DNA of 15,621 nt from JABWBJ01 sp035646395 (GTDB lineage: Bacteria > Gemmatimonadota > Gemmatimonadetes > Gemmatimonadales > Gemmatimonadaceae). How positions within the stretch are numbered: position 1 is the stretch's first letter; each line of letters starts with the position of its first letter. Below are positions 5,549 to 13,182 of the stretch, one piece after another. The translations under genes were made by a program, and so were the position numbers. The stretch covers positions 1 through 15,621 of the forward strand of contig DASRPK010000164.1 of assembly GCA_035646395.1 (NCBI GenBank), written 5' to 3'. The notes beneath the pieces were generated by a model. The model worked only from the letters and a program-made list of their open reading frames with translations, was not told the DNA's origin and did no database searches.

Positions 5549-6765
5549 TGGCGCCAGCATTCGTGATCGTCGGCGCGAGTCTCGCTGGTGCGAGCGCAGC
5601 GATCACGCTTCGCAAGGCCGGTGTGGCCGGAAGCGTTACCCTCATTGGCGCCGAGCCCGAAGCGCCTTACGAACGGCCGCCGCTCTCTAAGGCGTACCTT
5701 CGCGGTCAGGCGTCATTCGATTCGGCCCTGGTGCGCGTGCCGGCTTTTTATGCAGAGCACGGTATTGCCACGGTCCTTGGGACTGCCGCCAGTCGCATCG
5801 ATACCGATCGTCGCTTCGTGGAGCTCGTGGACGGTCGCCGCTTTCCATTTGATTCATTGCTGCTCGCGACGGGGACCCGCGTTCGCCAGCTCACGACATC
5901 CGGTGCGTCTCTGCAGGGAATCCACAGCCTCCGTACCGTCGCCGATGCCAATCGCATCCGGGCCGAAATGTCCCCGGGCCGCCGAGCCGTGGTCGTGGGG
6001 ATGGGGTTCATCGGCTCCGAGGTCGCCGCCTCGCTCCGGCAAGACGGTCTCGACGTGACAGCAATCGAACCGTCGAAGACGCCGCTCTACCGTGTCTTCG
6101 GCGAGACGGTTGGCAGACGGATCGCCGAACTGCACCGGGTGCATGGAGTCCGGACGGTGTTCGAAGACACCGTTGAGTCCTTCGACGGAGATCAGCGTGT
6201 CGCTGCTGTCGTCACAAAAAATGGTCGTCGCTTCGGATGCGACTTCGTGGTCGCGGGAATCGGTGTGGAGCCCGCCGTAGGGTTTCTCGACGGCAGTGGC
6301 ATCCACACAGACAACGGTATCGTCGTTGACGAGTACTGCCGAACCAATCTCGAGGGCATCTACGCGGCGGGTGACGTGGCGAATCACTACCATCCCGTCT
6401 TCAAGCGGCGAATCCGTGTCGAGCACTGGCAAAACGCGATGCGGCAGGGCGCCGCCGCTGCGCACAACATGCTCGGAGAACCGGTGATCTACGACGACAT
6501 ACCGTGGTTCTGGTCGGATCAATACGACTGGAATCTTCAGTACGCCGGGTTCCACAGGAGCTGGGACCAACTCGTCGTCCGCGGCCAGCCGGACGGCAAC
6601 AGTTTCCTGGCCTGCTATCTGAACGACAGTCGAATCGACGCGGCCATTGCGGTGAATCGCGGACTGGACCTGAGGCGGGTGATTCGGCTGATCAAGGCTC
6701 GGCAACCGGTGGATCCGCGACGGATCGCGGACGAAAGCACCGATCTTCGGCAGATTGCTGCCTGA
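5548..6765 (+). CDS. FAD-dependent NAD(P)H:ferredoxin reductase (BphA4 type)
   Basis: 405 residues, a normal length for the family. The FAD dinucleotide fold is VIVGASLAGASAA (6-18), followed by YERPPLSKAYL (41-51) and LLLATGTR (104-111). The NAD fold is VVVGMGFIGSEVAASL (148-163), and the second FAD contact is IYAAGDVANH (271-280). EHWQNAMRQG (292-301) and the C-terminal reductase domain from about 320 (PWFWSDQYDWNLQYAG) are typical of dioxygenase-system ferredoxin reductases. It should oxidise NAD(P)H and reduce the Rieske ferredoxin encoded immediately upstream. No terminal oxygenase lies in the window, so the pair may feed a distant enzyme or another acceptor. Its stop is 23 bp from that of the convergent small gene, without a visible terminator. 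Confidence 0.96.
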   Translation: MAPAFVIVGASLAGASAAITLRKAGVAGSVTLIGAEPEAPYERPPLSKAYLRGQASFDSALVRVPAFYAEHGIATVLGTAASRIDTDRRFVELVDGRRFPFDSLLLATGTRVRQLTTSGASLQGIHSLRTVADANRIRAEMSPGRRAVVVGMGFIGSEVAASLRQDGLDVTAIEPSKTPLYRVFGETVGRRIAELHRVHGVRTVFEDTVESFDGDQRVAAVVTKNGRRFGCDFVVAGIGVEPAVGFLDGSGIHTDNGIVVDEYCRTNLEGIYAAGDVANHYHPVFKRRIRVEHWQNAMRQGAAAAHNMLGEPVIYDDIPWFWSDQYDWNLQYAGFHRSWDQLVVRGQPDGNSFLACYLNDSRIDAAIAVNRGLDLRRVIRLIKARQPVDPRRIADESTDLRQIAA

Positions 6766-6788
6766 CGCCCTGCCGAAGCGCACGTCGG

Positions 6789-6989
6789 TCAGCCAGGTCG
6801 GTTCTTGAGATAGGCGCCCGTCCGCAGCCGTTTCAGGAACCTGCGCCGCATCAACGCTTCAAGTGCGCGCTCGCATGTTTCGTGGTCGAGTCCGAGCAGT
6901 CGCTCTGCCTCGCGTCGTGTCAGGACCAACCCCGGCATCTCCTGGTACTCTGCCTGTATGCGCGCGATCGCGCGTTGCAGTCGTGGCAT
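6789..6989 (-). CDS. Small winged-helix-like protein, copy B
   Basis: 66 residues from ATG 6989; a longer version from GTG 7046 (85 residues) is possible. ATG 6989 is preferred because it gives the same N-terminal length as the paralogue at 3506-3733, though no clear Shine-Dalgarno precedes it. The core, AEYQEMPGLVLTRREAERLL then DHETCERALEALMRRRFL, matches the paralogue throughout its HTH-like part. The protein is very basic (many Arg) and ends at GAYLKNRPG without the CPWC tail. It follows the DoxX-like gene on the same strand and may be cotranscribed. Function is unknown; DNA binding is inferred from composition and predicted fold. Confidence 0.7.
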   Translation of the reverse strand: MPRLQRAIARIQAEYQEMPGLVLTRREAERLLGLDHETCERALEALMRRRFLKRLRTGAYLKNRPG

Positions 6990-7052
6990 GACGATTGTGG
7001 GAGCAATCGCCAGGCCATGAACGATTCCGGTGCGTCGCGGCCTCACGGATCA

Positions 7053-7478
7053 TCAGAAAGCCGTAACGGTTCGCCCGCTGGCCTCGCGCACCGGTGCCCG
7101 GGTGGTCGAGTGAGCACGAAGTTCGAGCAGGCGGGCGAGCGTGAATGCGGCGACCGCCATCACGACATCCCGAACGGCGACATCGACATATCCACCAGCC
7201 AGCAGGTTGACCGCCACCAGGAGCAGCCACGCGCTCGCGACGTACGCGCCGAGCACAGGTGCGGCTCCGAGGATCGCAATCCCTACGGCGCACTCGACGG
7301 CGCCGACCACGTACATGAACGTCTCGGGCGAGACGGGCAGGAACGACGCCGCAAGCGGGCTGACGTATGTGCTCCAGTCGGCCAGCAGATTGAAGAATTT
7401 GTCGAGTCCGGCGAGTGTTGCAGTGAGACCGAATACGAGCCGCAATGCACCGGTCCGTGTTCCGAGCTGATGATCCAT
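7053..7478 (-). CDS. DoxX-like four-helix membrane protein
   Basis: 141 residues from ATG 7478, with AAGGAG 7 nt upstream; a start seven codons earlier is possible but lies before the Shine-Dalgarno. Four hydrophobic segments are visible at about 12-32, 50-72, 76-98 and 103-118, with the amphipathic stretch GLDKFFNLLADWSTYVSPLA after the first. This matches DoxX-type small membrane proteins, where G-x-D-K-F and the later G-x-x-E/C-x-x-G-I-x-x-L are common. Family members have been linked to quinone or thiosulfate redox chemistry and oxidative stress, but most are uncharacterised. It is divergent from the di-heme cytochrome gene (170 bp between start codons) and upstream of the small winged-helix-like gene. 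Confidence 0.8.
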   Translation of the reverse strand: MDHQLGTRTGALRLVFGLTATLAGLDKFFNLLADWSTYVSPLAASFLPVSPETFMYVVGAVECAVGIAILGAAPVLGAYVASAWLLLVAVNLLAGGYVDVAVRDVVMAVAAFTLARLLELRAHSTTRAPVREASGRTVTAF

Positions 7479-7521
7479 GGTCTTTCTCCTTCTGCTCAAG
7501 AGAGTGTCCGCCGGAGAAAAG

Positions 7522-7533
7522 GTGACGTGTCAC
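7522..7533. promoter_or_regulatory. Short dyad in the DoxX/cytochrome divergent region
   Basis: GTGAC-GT-GTCAC is a perfect 5-bp-arm inverted repeat, and TGACGT recurs 13 nt further on (7538-7543). It lies about 80 bp upstream of the start predicted for the cytochrome gene. A transcription-factor site is possible, but such a short dyad can be chance. Confidence 0.3.
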
Positions 7534-7580
7534 GTTTGACGTCGTGGCCACTCTATTCAATGAGCGAGAGGAACGCGCCC

Positions 7581-7595
7581 TGGCTTCTTACTTGC
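7581..7595 (+). promoter_or_regulatory. Sigma-54 promoter of the di-heme cytochrome gene
   Basis: TGGC (7581-7584, preceded by C), seven bases, TTGC (7592-7595): a full match to the -24/-12 consensus with GG-N10-GC. The start is expected near 7607, giving a leader of about 41 nt that contains AAGGAG before ATG 7648. Confidence 0.75.
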
Positions 7596-7647
7596 TGTAG
7601 GGGCGCTCGCGGGTGACGGCATCGGACAAGAAGGAGAAATTCGGCCC

Positions 7648-8895
7648 ATGCGATCAGTTGTTGCAGCTTCAACCCTGTTCCTCGCCGCGATGGCTCTCGC
7701 CCTGTCGGGCTTTGCGCCCGCGACGCAGGCAGAACAGCAAGTCAGCACATTAGGGTTTGGTGATCCGAAGCACCGGGACGGGCAGGCCATCTTCCGGTTC
7801 GACACTTTCGGCGACGAGCAGTTGTGGACCGACACGTTGCGGATGCATGAGGTCATTCCGAAAGTCGTCGATCCGGCGACGGCTCTCGCTGTCGGTCTGA
7901 AGGTGGATGTCGACGCGCTTCCGCAGGCGGTCGTAACCGCGCTCCAAAATGGTCAGGTTGACCTGAAAAACCCGGCGGTGACAATCGAACTCCTGCGCCT
8001 GAATGCAGTCGTGGGGGTCACGGGCACGGTCAGCGAAACAGGCCAACTCACCAGCGTCGGAATCACATGTGCGCTGTGTCACTCTTCGGTCGACGACTCG
8101 TTTGCTCCGGGCATCGGGCGACGCCTTGACGGGTGGGGGAACATCGACCTGAACGTTGGCGCCATCGTGGCGCTTTCGCCCGTGCTGGACGAGGCCACGA
8201 AGGCGGAGTTCAGGACGTGGGGAGCCGGGAAGTACGATCCGCGGCATCACTACTTCAACGGCACGAACATCATTCCGCTCCCTGCGAATACTCCCTCGCT
8301 GCCGGTCGTCATTCCGCCGGTTTACGGATTGAAGGGCGTCGGCTTCGAAACCTTCACCGGCGACGGCCCGATCTCCTACTGGAATAGCTACGTTGGGGTG
8401 GGGCAGATGGGCGGCCATGGGAACTTCACTGATCCGCGCGTCGGCATTTTCATCTCCCAGAGTCCGGATCTCGTCACGCCAAAGCTCCCCGCTTTGCTCG
8501 CCTATCAGTTGAGTCTGCGCGCGCCGGCACCGCCCACGGGCAGCTTCGATCGAGTAGCCGCCGCTCGCGGTAGGAACCTGTTCCGAAACGAAGCCGGCTG
8601 CGCCTCTTGCCATCAGGGCCCGACCTTCACCGATGTGTCGAACGGTCCCGACCGAAAGACGCCATTCCTGCATCATCCATCGGAGGTCGGTATGAACCCG
8701 ACCTACGCGGCGAAAAGCGCCACCGGACTCTATCGGACAACGCCGCTGCGTGGGCTCGTGTACCATCCGCCGTACTTCCATGATGGAAGCGCATCGGATC
8801 TTCTGGCAGTGGTCAATCACTACGACCGCCACTTCGGGCTGAATCTGACGGAAGCGCAGAAGGTCGACCTGGTCGAGTATCTGAAGTCGCTGTAA
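7648..8895 (+). CDS. Secreted di-heme cytochrome c, CCP/MauG-like
   Basis: 415 residues from ATG 7648, with AAGGAG upstream at a rather long distance (about 12 nt). The signal peptide is residues 1-28 (hydrophobic core, ATQA before the cleavage site). Two c-type heme motifs, CALCH (141-145) and CASCH (318-322), are followed by RTTPLRGLVYHPPYFHDG (363-380), typical of the distal part of bacterial di-heme peroxidases and MauG-like proteins. The N-terminal region VGLKVDVDALPQAV and GIGRRLDGWGNIDLNVGAI belongs to a subgroup I recall from environmental bacteria with no assigned substrate. It should act in the periplasm, in peroxide reduction or electron transfer; which one is open. A consensus sigma-54 promoter precedes it. 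Confidence 0.9.
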   Translation: MRSVVAASTLFLAAMALALSGFAPATQAEQQVSTLGFGDPKHRDGQAIFRFDTFGDEQLWTDTLRMHEVIPKVVDPATALAVGLKVDVDALPQAVVTALQNGQVDLKNPAVTIELLRLNAVVGVTGTVSETGQLTSVGITCALCHSSVDDSFAPGIGRRLDGWGNIDLNVGAIVALSPVLDEATKAEFRTWGAGKYDPRHHYFNGTNIIPLPANTPSLPVVIPPVYGLKGVGFETFTGDGPISYWNSYVGVGQMGGHGNFTDPRVGIFISQSPDLVTPKLPALLAYQLSLRAPAPPTGSFDRVAAARGRNLFRNEAGCASCHQGPTFTDVSNGPDRKTPFLHHPSEVGMNPTYAAKSATGLYRTTPLRGLVYHPPYFHDGSASDLLAVVNHYDRHFGLNLTEAQKVDLVEYLKSL

Positions 8896-8944
8896 TCGGA
8901 TAACGTAAGGCCAGCATCGCGCTCGCCTGCGGTCCGGAGGCCGG

Positions 8945-8977
8945 GTCCCGAATCGACGTCGGACGTCGACTCGGGAC
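8945..8977. terminator. Near-perfect palindrome between convergent genes
   Basis: Two 16-nt arms starting GTCCCGA and ending TCGGGAC flank a single central base with one mismatch. As RNA it forms a very stable hairpin of about 13-14 bp on either strand. It lies between the cytochrome stop (8895) and the ATPase stop (9039), fitting a bidirectional terminator, although no T-tract follows. Confidence 0.65.
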
Positions 8978-9038
8978 TCGATTCCGACGCCGGGTTTCTG
9001 CGCTCCGGAGGTAGTGATTTGCGCGCAGCGCTCGCCGG

Positions 9039-11912
9039 CTATCTCGCGTCGATCGGCCCAGGGCGCGTCTGGACGTGACGTTGTGATGTTGCCCTGATCC
9101 GGAAACGTAGCTTCTCGAGTTCTCTCAGCCAGAGCACCGCACTCGCCGCGATGGCGCACTTAACCCAGTCCATACTGCTCAGCGACGTTGTGCCGAAGGC
9201 GTGCTGAAGGACCGGCACGTTCACTACCGCAACCTGCAAGAGGACGGACGCCGCGATCGCGATCCAGAGCCACCGGTTCGTGAACAGGCCCACGAACGCG
9301 CTGCGCTCGTCGGATCGTGCGTTCAGCACATTAAAGATCTGAAAGAGCATCAGCGTCGTGAATGCCATCGTCTGGCCGTATCGCAGATCACCCACGCCAT
9401 CGACGAGACCACCGGGAAGCGACGCGTCCAGCACCAACAGCGTCCCTCCAGCCATGACGATGCCGACGAACACAATGCCACGCCACATCTTGCCTGTCAG
9501 GACACCTTCACCGGTCGGCCGTGGCGGTTGCTCCATTAATCCCGGGTCCGCCGGATCAATACCAAGCGCGAGAGCCGGTGGACCATCGGTCACGAGGTTG
9601 ATCCACAGAATCTGAGTGGCGATGAGCGGCAAAACGACGGTGCCTTCCGCGGACTGCAGGCCGATGACGCCTCCCAGCAACACGCCAAGAAACATCGTCA
9701 TGACCTCGCCGATGTTCGACGACAGTAGGTACCTTAAGAACTTGCGAATATTCGCGAAGATCGCGCGCCCTTCCTCGACTGCCGCAACGATTGAGGCGAA
9801 GTTGTCGTCGGCGAGCACCATGTCCGCAGCCTGCTTCGAGACGTCGGTCCCTGTGACTCCCATCGCGATGCCGATGTCTGCCTTCTTCAAGGCGGGTGCG
9901 TCGTTGACGCCGTCCCCGGTCATGGCGACGACAGCGCCGGTGCGTTGAAAGGCATCGACGATTCGCAGCTTGTGCTCGGGGTTGACCCGGGCGTACACGG
10001 CCACTTCCGTCGTCGCTCGCGCGCGCTCCTCGGCTGTGAGCGTCTCCAGATCGGCGCCAGTGAGGGTGCGTTCAGTCGTCAACAGCCCAAGCTCGCGGGC
10101 GATAACGGCTGCCGTGCGCGGGTGATCCCCCGTAATCATCACCGGGCGGATGCCGGCACGTTTCGCACGTGCGACCGCCTCCCGCGCCTCAGGCCTGGGA
10201 GGATCGATCATGCCGATCAATCCGAAGAAGACCAGGTCCTTCTCCACGTGCGCATCGGGTCGCGTCGCATGTTCGGCAAGTGCCTCTCTCGTCAGCCTCC
10301 GGCCAGCGACGCCGAGAGTGCGCAGCGCCTCGGCGGCGAGCATCTCGTTCGTCTGGAGAATCTCCGCCCGCCGACTGGCCGTGAGTGCTCGTCTGTCTTC
10401 GCCGACCAGTTCGGACGTGCAACGGGAAAGCAGGACATCAGGCGCTCCCTTGGTAAACACGAGGCCCCGGTCCTCGTGGTCGGCGTGGCGATGAAGGGTA
10501 CTCATCAACTTACGTTCAGACGAGAAAGGGATCTCGCCTACCCGAGGAAGGCGCCGCTCGAGTGTTTCGGGGTCCAGTCCGGCCTTTCGTGCCGCCACCA
10601 GCAGCGCGCCCTCCGTCGGGTCTCCTTCGACGACCCAGCGGCCGTCCTGCTCGTGAATCGCGGCGTTATTTGCCCGATCCGCGACTGCAAGTGCGCGATC
10701 GAGTTCGGTTCTGAGCCGACCGTCGTTCGACCCGCCTGCGTCGAATCGAACAGATCCGGTCGGTGCGTAACCAGAACCCTCAAAACTCACGCGACCGCTC
10801 GCCGTCACGACGACTCGAACGGTCATTTCGTTCTTCGTCAACGTTCCGGTCTTGTCGGAGGCGATCACAGTGGCGGATCCGAGCGTCTCGACGGCCGACA
10901 GGTGACGAACGATGGCATTACGGCGCGCCATGCGCTGGACGCCGATCGACAGCACGGCGGTGACGACGGCCGGCAGGCCCTCGGGAACCGCGGCAACTGC
11001 CAGGGCCACGCCGAGGATCAGCACGTCGAGTAGTGCTGCCGTGGTCCGGATGTCTTCGAGCAGGATGATCGTCGCGATCATGACGACGGCAATCACAACA
11101 ACCCCCAACCCCAGACGTTTACCCATGCGATCCAACTCACGCTGGAGCGGAGTCGATTCGCCGGTCGTCTCTTCGAGCAGGCCGGCGATACGGCCCATTT
11201 CAGTCCGCATCCCCGTTGCGACGACGATGGCGGTGCCGTGACCGTAGGTTGCAACCGTACCGCTGAACACCATGTTGTGGCGGTCGCCGACCGGAACCTC
11301 GTCGGCGATCGGCGCCGGGTCCTTGTCTATTGGCAGGCTTTCGCCCGTGAGCGCGGCTTCAGCGGTTTGCAGCGACACGGAGCCAATCAGTCGCGCATCG
11401 GCAGGGATTCTGTCGCCTTCCTCGATGAGCAGGACGTCTCCCGGGACGAGTTCGGCTGCGGGCACGCGCCTCCGCTCTGCGCCGCGAATAACTGCGGCAT
11501 CCGCTGCTGACATGGCGCGCAGCGCGGCGAGCGCGGCCTCGGCGCGGGATTCCTGGATGTAACCCATTGCGGCGTTGAGGAGGACCACCGCGAGAATGGC
11601 GATCGCTTCGTACGGCAACGGAGCGTCGCGTTCGAGGATCCACAGTGCTGCCGAAATTGCGGTAGCTGCCAGAAGGAGGATGACCAGTACATCCCGGAAC
11701 TGCCCGACGAATCGCCTCCAGCGCGGGACGCGCTTCTCTGATGGGAGCTGATTGCGACCGAAGCGCACCAGCCGGGCGCGCGCCTCCTCGTCGGTGAGAC
11801 CGCGATGTGCATCGGTACGGAGCGCGGCTACGAGATCGTCCGCGGTCCATCGAAACGCTGACGATTCCCATGCATCAGCAGAGGCGTGAAGGGGGAGAAG
11901 GTCACGGCTCAC
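9039..11912 (-). CDS. P2A-type cation-transporting ATPase (Ca2+-ATPase-like)
   Basis: 957 residues, full length for the family. In order: N-terminal cation ATPase domain (about 18-80); actuator loop TGES (189-192); M4 PEGLP (310-314); phosphorylation site DKTGTLT (353-359); nucleotide-binding KGAPD (488-492); MITGDHPRT (592-600); hinge MTGDGVNDAP (664-673); M5 SSNIGEVMTMF (731-741); M6 LWINLVTDGPPALALG (769-784). The M4 Glu, the M5 Asn and Glu and the M6 Asn, Thr and Asp correspond to Ca2+ ligands of SERCA, so Ca2+ (or Mn2+) export is likely; P-type Na+ or K+ pumps are less likely. The start is GTG 11912 with no good Shine-Dalgarno (AGAGG is about 21 nt upstream), so translation may be weak or the start slightly different. 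Confidence 0.95.
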   Translation of the reverse strand: MSRDLLPLHASADAWESSAFRWTADDLVAALRTDAHRGLTDEEARARLVRFGRNQLPSEKRVPRWRRFVGQFRDVLVILLLAATAISAALWILERDAPLPYEAIAILAVVLLNAAMGYIQESRAEAALAALRAMSAADAAVIRGAERRRVPAAELVPGDVLLIEEGDRIPADARLIGSVSLQTAEAALTGESLPIDKDPAPIADEVPVGDRHNMVFSGTVATYGHGTAIVVATGMRTEMGRIAGLLEETTGESTPLQRELDRMGKRLGLGVVVIAVVMIATIILLEDIRTTAALLDVLILGVALAVAAVPEGLPAVVTAVLSIGVQRMARRNAIVRHLSAVETLGSATVIASDKTGTLTKNEMTVRVVVTASGRVSFEGSGYAPTGSVRFDAGGSNDGRLRTELDRALAVADRANNAAIHEQDGRWVVEGDPTEGALLVAARKAGLDPETLERRLPRVGEIPFSSERKLMSTLHRHADHEDRGLVFTKGAPDVLLSRCTSELVGEDRRALTASRRAEILQTNEMLAAEALRTLGVAGRRLTREALAEHATRPDAHVEKDLVFFGLIGMIDPPRPEAREAVARAKRAGIRPVMITGDHPRTAAVIARELGLLTTERTLTGADLETLTAEERARATTEVAVYARVNPEHKLRIVDAFQRTGAVVAMTGDGVNDAPALKKADIGIAMGVTGTDVSKQAADMVLADDNFASIVAAVEEGRAIFANIRKFLRYLLSSNIGEVMTMFLGVLLGGVIGLQSAEGTVVLPLIATQILWINLVTDGPPALALGIDPADPGLMEQPPRPTGEGVLTGKMWRGIVFVGIVMAGGTLLVLDASLPGGLVDGVGDLRYGQTMAFTTLMLFQIFNVLNARSDERSAFVGLFTNRWLWIAIAASVLLQVAVVNVPVLQHAFGTTSLSSMDWVKCAIAASAVLWLRELEKLRFRIRATSQRHVQTRPGPIDAR

Positions 11913-12052
11913 GGTTGAATGCGATGATCGTTCCTCTCCAGACCGGTTGCCATGCGGTGCCGACGGACCAGCCGACGCGCGTGAATGTCTTCATGAACAA
12001 GTTCCGCGACTGGATGACCGAGGGGCACTCGTGGCTGCGCTATTGCGCGAGG

Positions 12053-12211
12053 TTACCGATTGGGATAGTTCCGGTCGTATTCGCGGTGCTCTGAGAGCCA
12101 CTGGGCACTCACCGTACCCAGTTCGGCCAGACGAACCCGCCGCCGCCACACGGTGAGGAAGAGAACGGCCAGCACACAAACCGTGAGCAACATTCCACCC
12201 CAAAGAGTCAT
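12053..12211 (-). CDS. Small single-pass membrane protein
   Basis: 52 residues from ATG 12211, whose ATG overlaps the TGA of the upstream gene (ATGA), implying coupled translation. One hydrophobic helix (about 5-21, LLTVCVLAVLFLTVW) is followed by a basic stop-transfer RRRVRL and a polar cytoplasmic tail ending EYDRNYPNR. No family is recognised. It is the last gene of a three-gene operon of unknowns and lies 140 bp upstream of the ATPase on the same strand. Confidence 0.6.
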   Translation of the reverse strand: MTLWGGMLLTVCVLAVLFLTVWRRRVRLAELGTVSAQWLSEHREYDRNYPNR

Positions 12212-12504
12212 GGCAGGCGCTCGAATGTAACGTGTCGGGCCAGAAGGTTCGGCAACGCCGTCCGTTGCGCCGCCGTCCATGCCTCGGCGCGGCTGGGCCC
12301 GTTCCCAGCACCGCTGGTCCACCACCCCGGCTCCTGGCGCGCGGCCACCGGCAGCGCAAAGCCGAGCAGCGACTCGATCTGCTCGAACGTGAGGACGACG
12401 CTCGACGCATAACGATGTTCGAGATACGTATACAGCGGCAGATATCCGTCGCGGACCCGCGGTGTAGCGGGCATCCGCGGAGCAATGGTGATTCGTTCCG
12501 GCAT
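12208..12504 (-). CDS. Small conserved protein, DUF7662-like
   Basis: 98 residues from ATG 12504, the start that leaves the protein-like part (PATPRVRDGYLPLYTYLEHR onward); the frame is open to 12615 but overlaps the gene before it. The block YLPLYTYLEHRYASSVVLTF then EQIESLLGFALPVAAR then W-W, and the end TPNLLARHV-like (LPNLLARHVTFERLP), match a family of about 90-residue proteins I remember as DUF7662; the name is recollection. The family has no known function, but the pattern resembles nucleic-acid-binding proteins linked to restriction or toxin genes. It is coupled to the next gene by ATGA. Confidence 0.75.
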   Translation of the reverse strand: MPERITIAPRMPATPRVRDGYLPLYTYLEHRYASSVVLTFEQIESLLGFALPVAARQEPGWWTSGAGNGPSRAEAWTAAQRTALPNLLARHVTFERLP

Positions 12505-12529
12505 TGGGTTCACAACAGACGAGGACGGC

Positions 12530-13030
12530 TCACAGCTGGTCCATCCAGTCCTGCAGCGCATATGCGGCCGTGCCGGTATCGCTGCGCGAGCAGTCGATAC
12601 GACGCGCGATGGCATGCCGGGATGCCGCGGCGTGCGGTTCCGGGTTCGTGTCTACCAGAAGTGCGTCCTCGTCCACCCCGATCGTGATCGTCCGCCCAGA
12701 ACCACGCGAGGTGATTGTCACGGCCGGATCGTCGCCGTTGGACTGTTCGCTCGCGGTCAACAGCTCCGCGCCCGCCCCGTCGTTGTAGGCGGCAACGAGA
12801 CTTCTGATCGCGGCGAGGACGCCAGGCCATCGCTGGAGCCACCCAGCCCTGCGGGCGTGTTCGGCCCGGGCCCATGTATCTGCGACCGAGCGCGCTTGGG
12901 CGTCGTTCTCGCCACGACGTCGTCCCATCTCACGGGCGCGGCCTTCGTGGTGCCGGTCCGCGACGGCACGGTTGTGTGCGAGAGTTGAATCCTGCACGAA
13001 ACGTCGACCCTTACTCGACCGGTTGCCCAT
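12530..13030 (-). CDS. Hypothetical cytoplasmic protein
   Basis: 166 residues from ATG 13030 with only a weak GAGA upstream. The N-terminal 60 residues are very basic and helical (MGNRSSKGRRFVQDSTLAHN); residues 70-100 are helical (WLQRWPGVLAAIRSLVAAYN). The C-terminal half looks like beta strands (VTITSRGSGRTITIGVDED) and ends in helix (AAYALQDWMDQL). Third-position GC is high throughout, so it is coding although long frames exist on the other strand. It ends 25 bp before the DUF7662-like gene, so an operon is likely. No family recognised; the basic N-terminus could touch nucleic acid. Confidence 0.72.
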   Translation of the reverse strand: MGNRSSKGRRFVQDSTLAHNRAVADRHHEGRAREMGRRRGENDAQARSVADTWARAEHARRAGWLQRWPGVLAAIRSLVAAYNDGAGAELLTASEQSNGDDPAVTITSRGSGRTITIGVDEDALLVDTNPEPHAAASRHAIARRIDCSRSDTGTAAYALQDWMDQL

Positions 13031-13182
13031 TGATCTCGGTATAGCTGTACGTCACACGCGGATCTGATGCGGAAGCCCGAAAGCGCTGCGTCAGAAAGAC
13101 ACGTCAGTGTAGCGTGCCGACGTTGTTCGGTGGTGTTCACAATCGGACAGCCCGCGTTCGTCTTCTTCGTTATCGTGGATGG

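Noticed and set aside
5854..6783. 309-codon open frame antisense to the ferredoxin reductase.
   Set aside because: Shadow of a confidently identified gene in GC-rich DNA; no recognisable domain.
7750..9159. 469-codon open frame antisense to the di-heme cytochrome.
   Set aside because: Arg-rich shadow without domains; the plus-strand gene has a signal peptide and two heme motifs.
9945..11033. 362-codon open frame antisense to the P-type ATPase.
   Set aside because: Shadow of the ATPase; composition dominated by Arg, Ser and Gly and no motifs.
11921..11934. GG-N10-GC on the minus strand before the ATPase.
   Set aside because: Both boxes are poor (AGGA and TCGC) and the start would fall at the start codon; likely chance.
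12485..12988. 167-codon plus-strand frame over the hypothetical gene at 12530-13030.
   Set aside because: The minus-strand frame has better third-position GC, a protein-like pattern and operon context.
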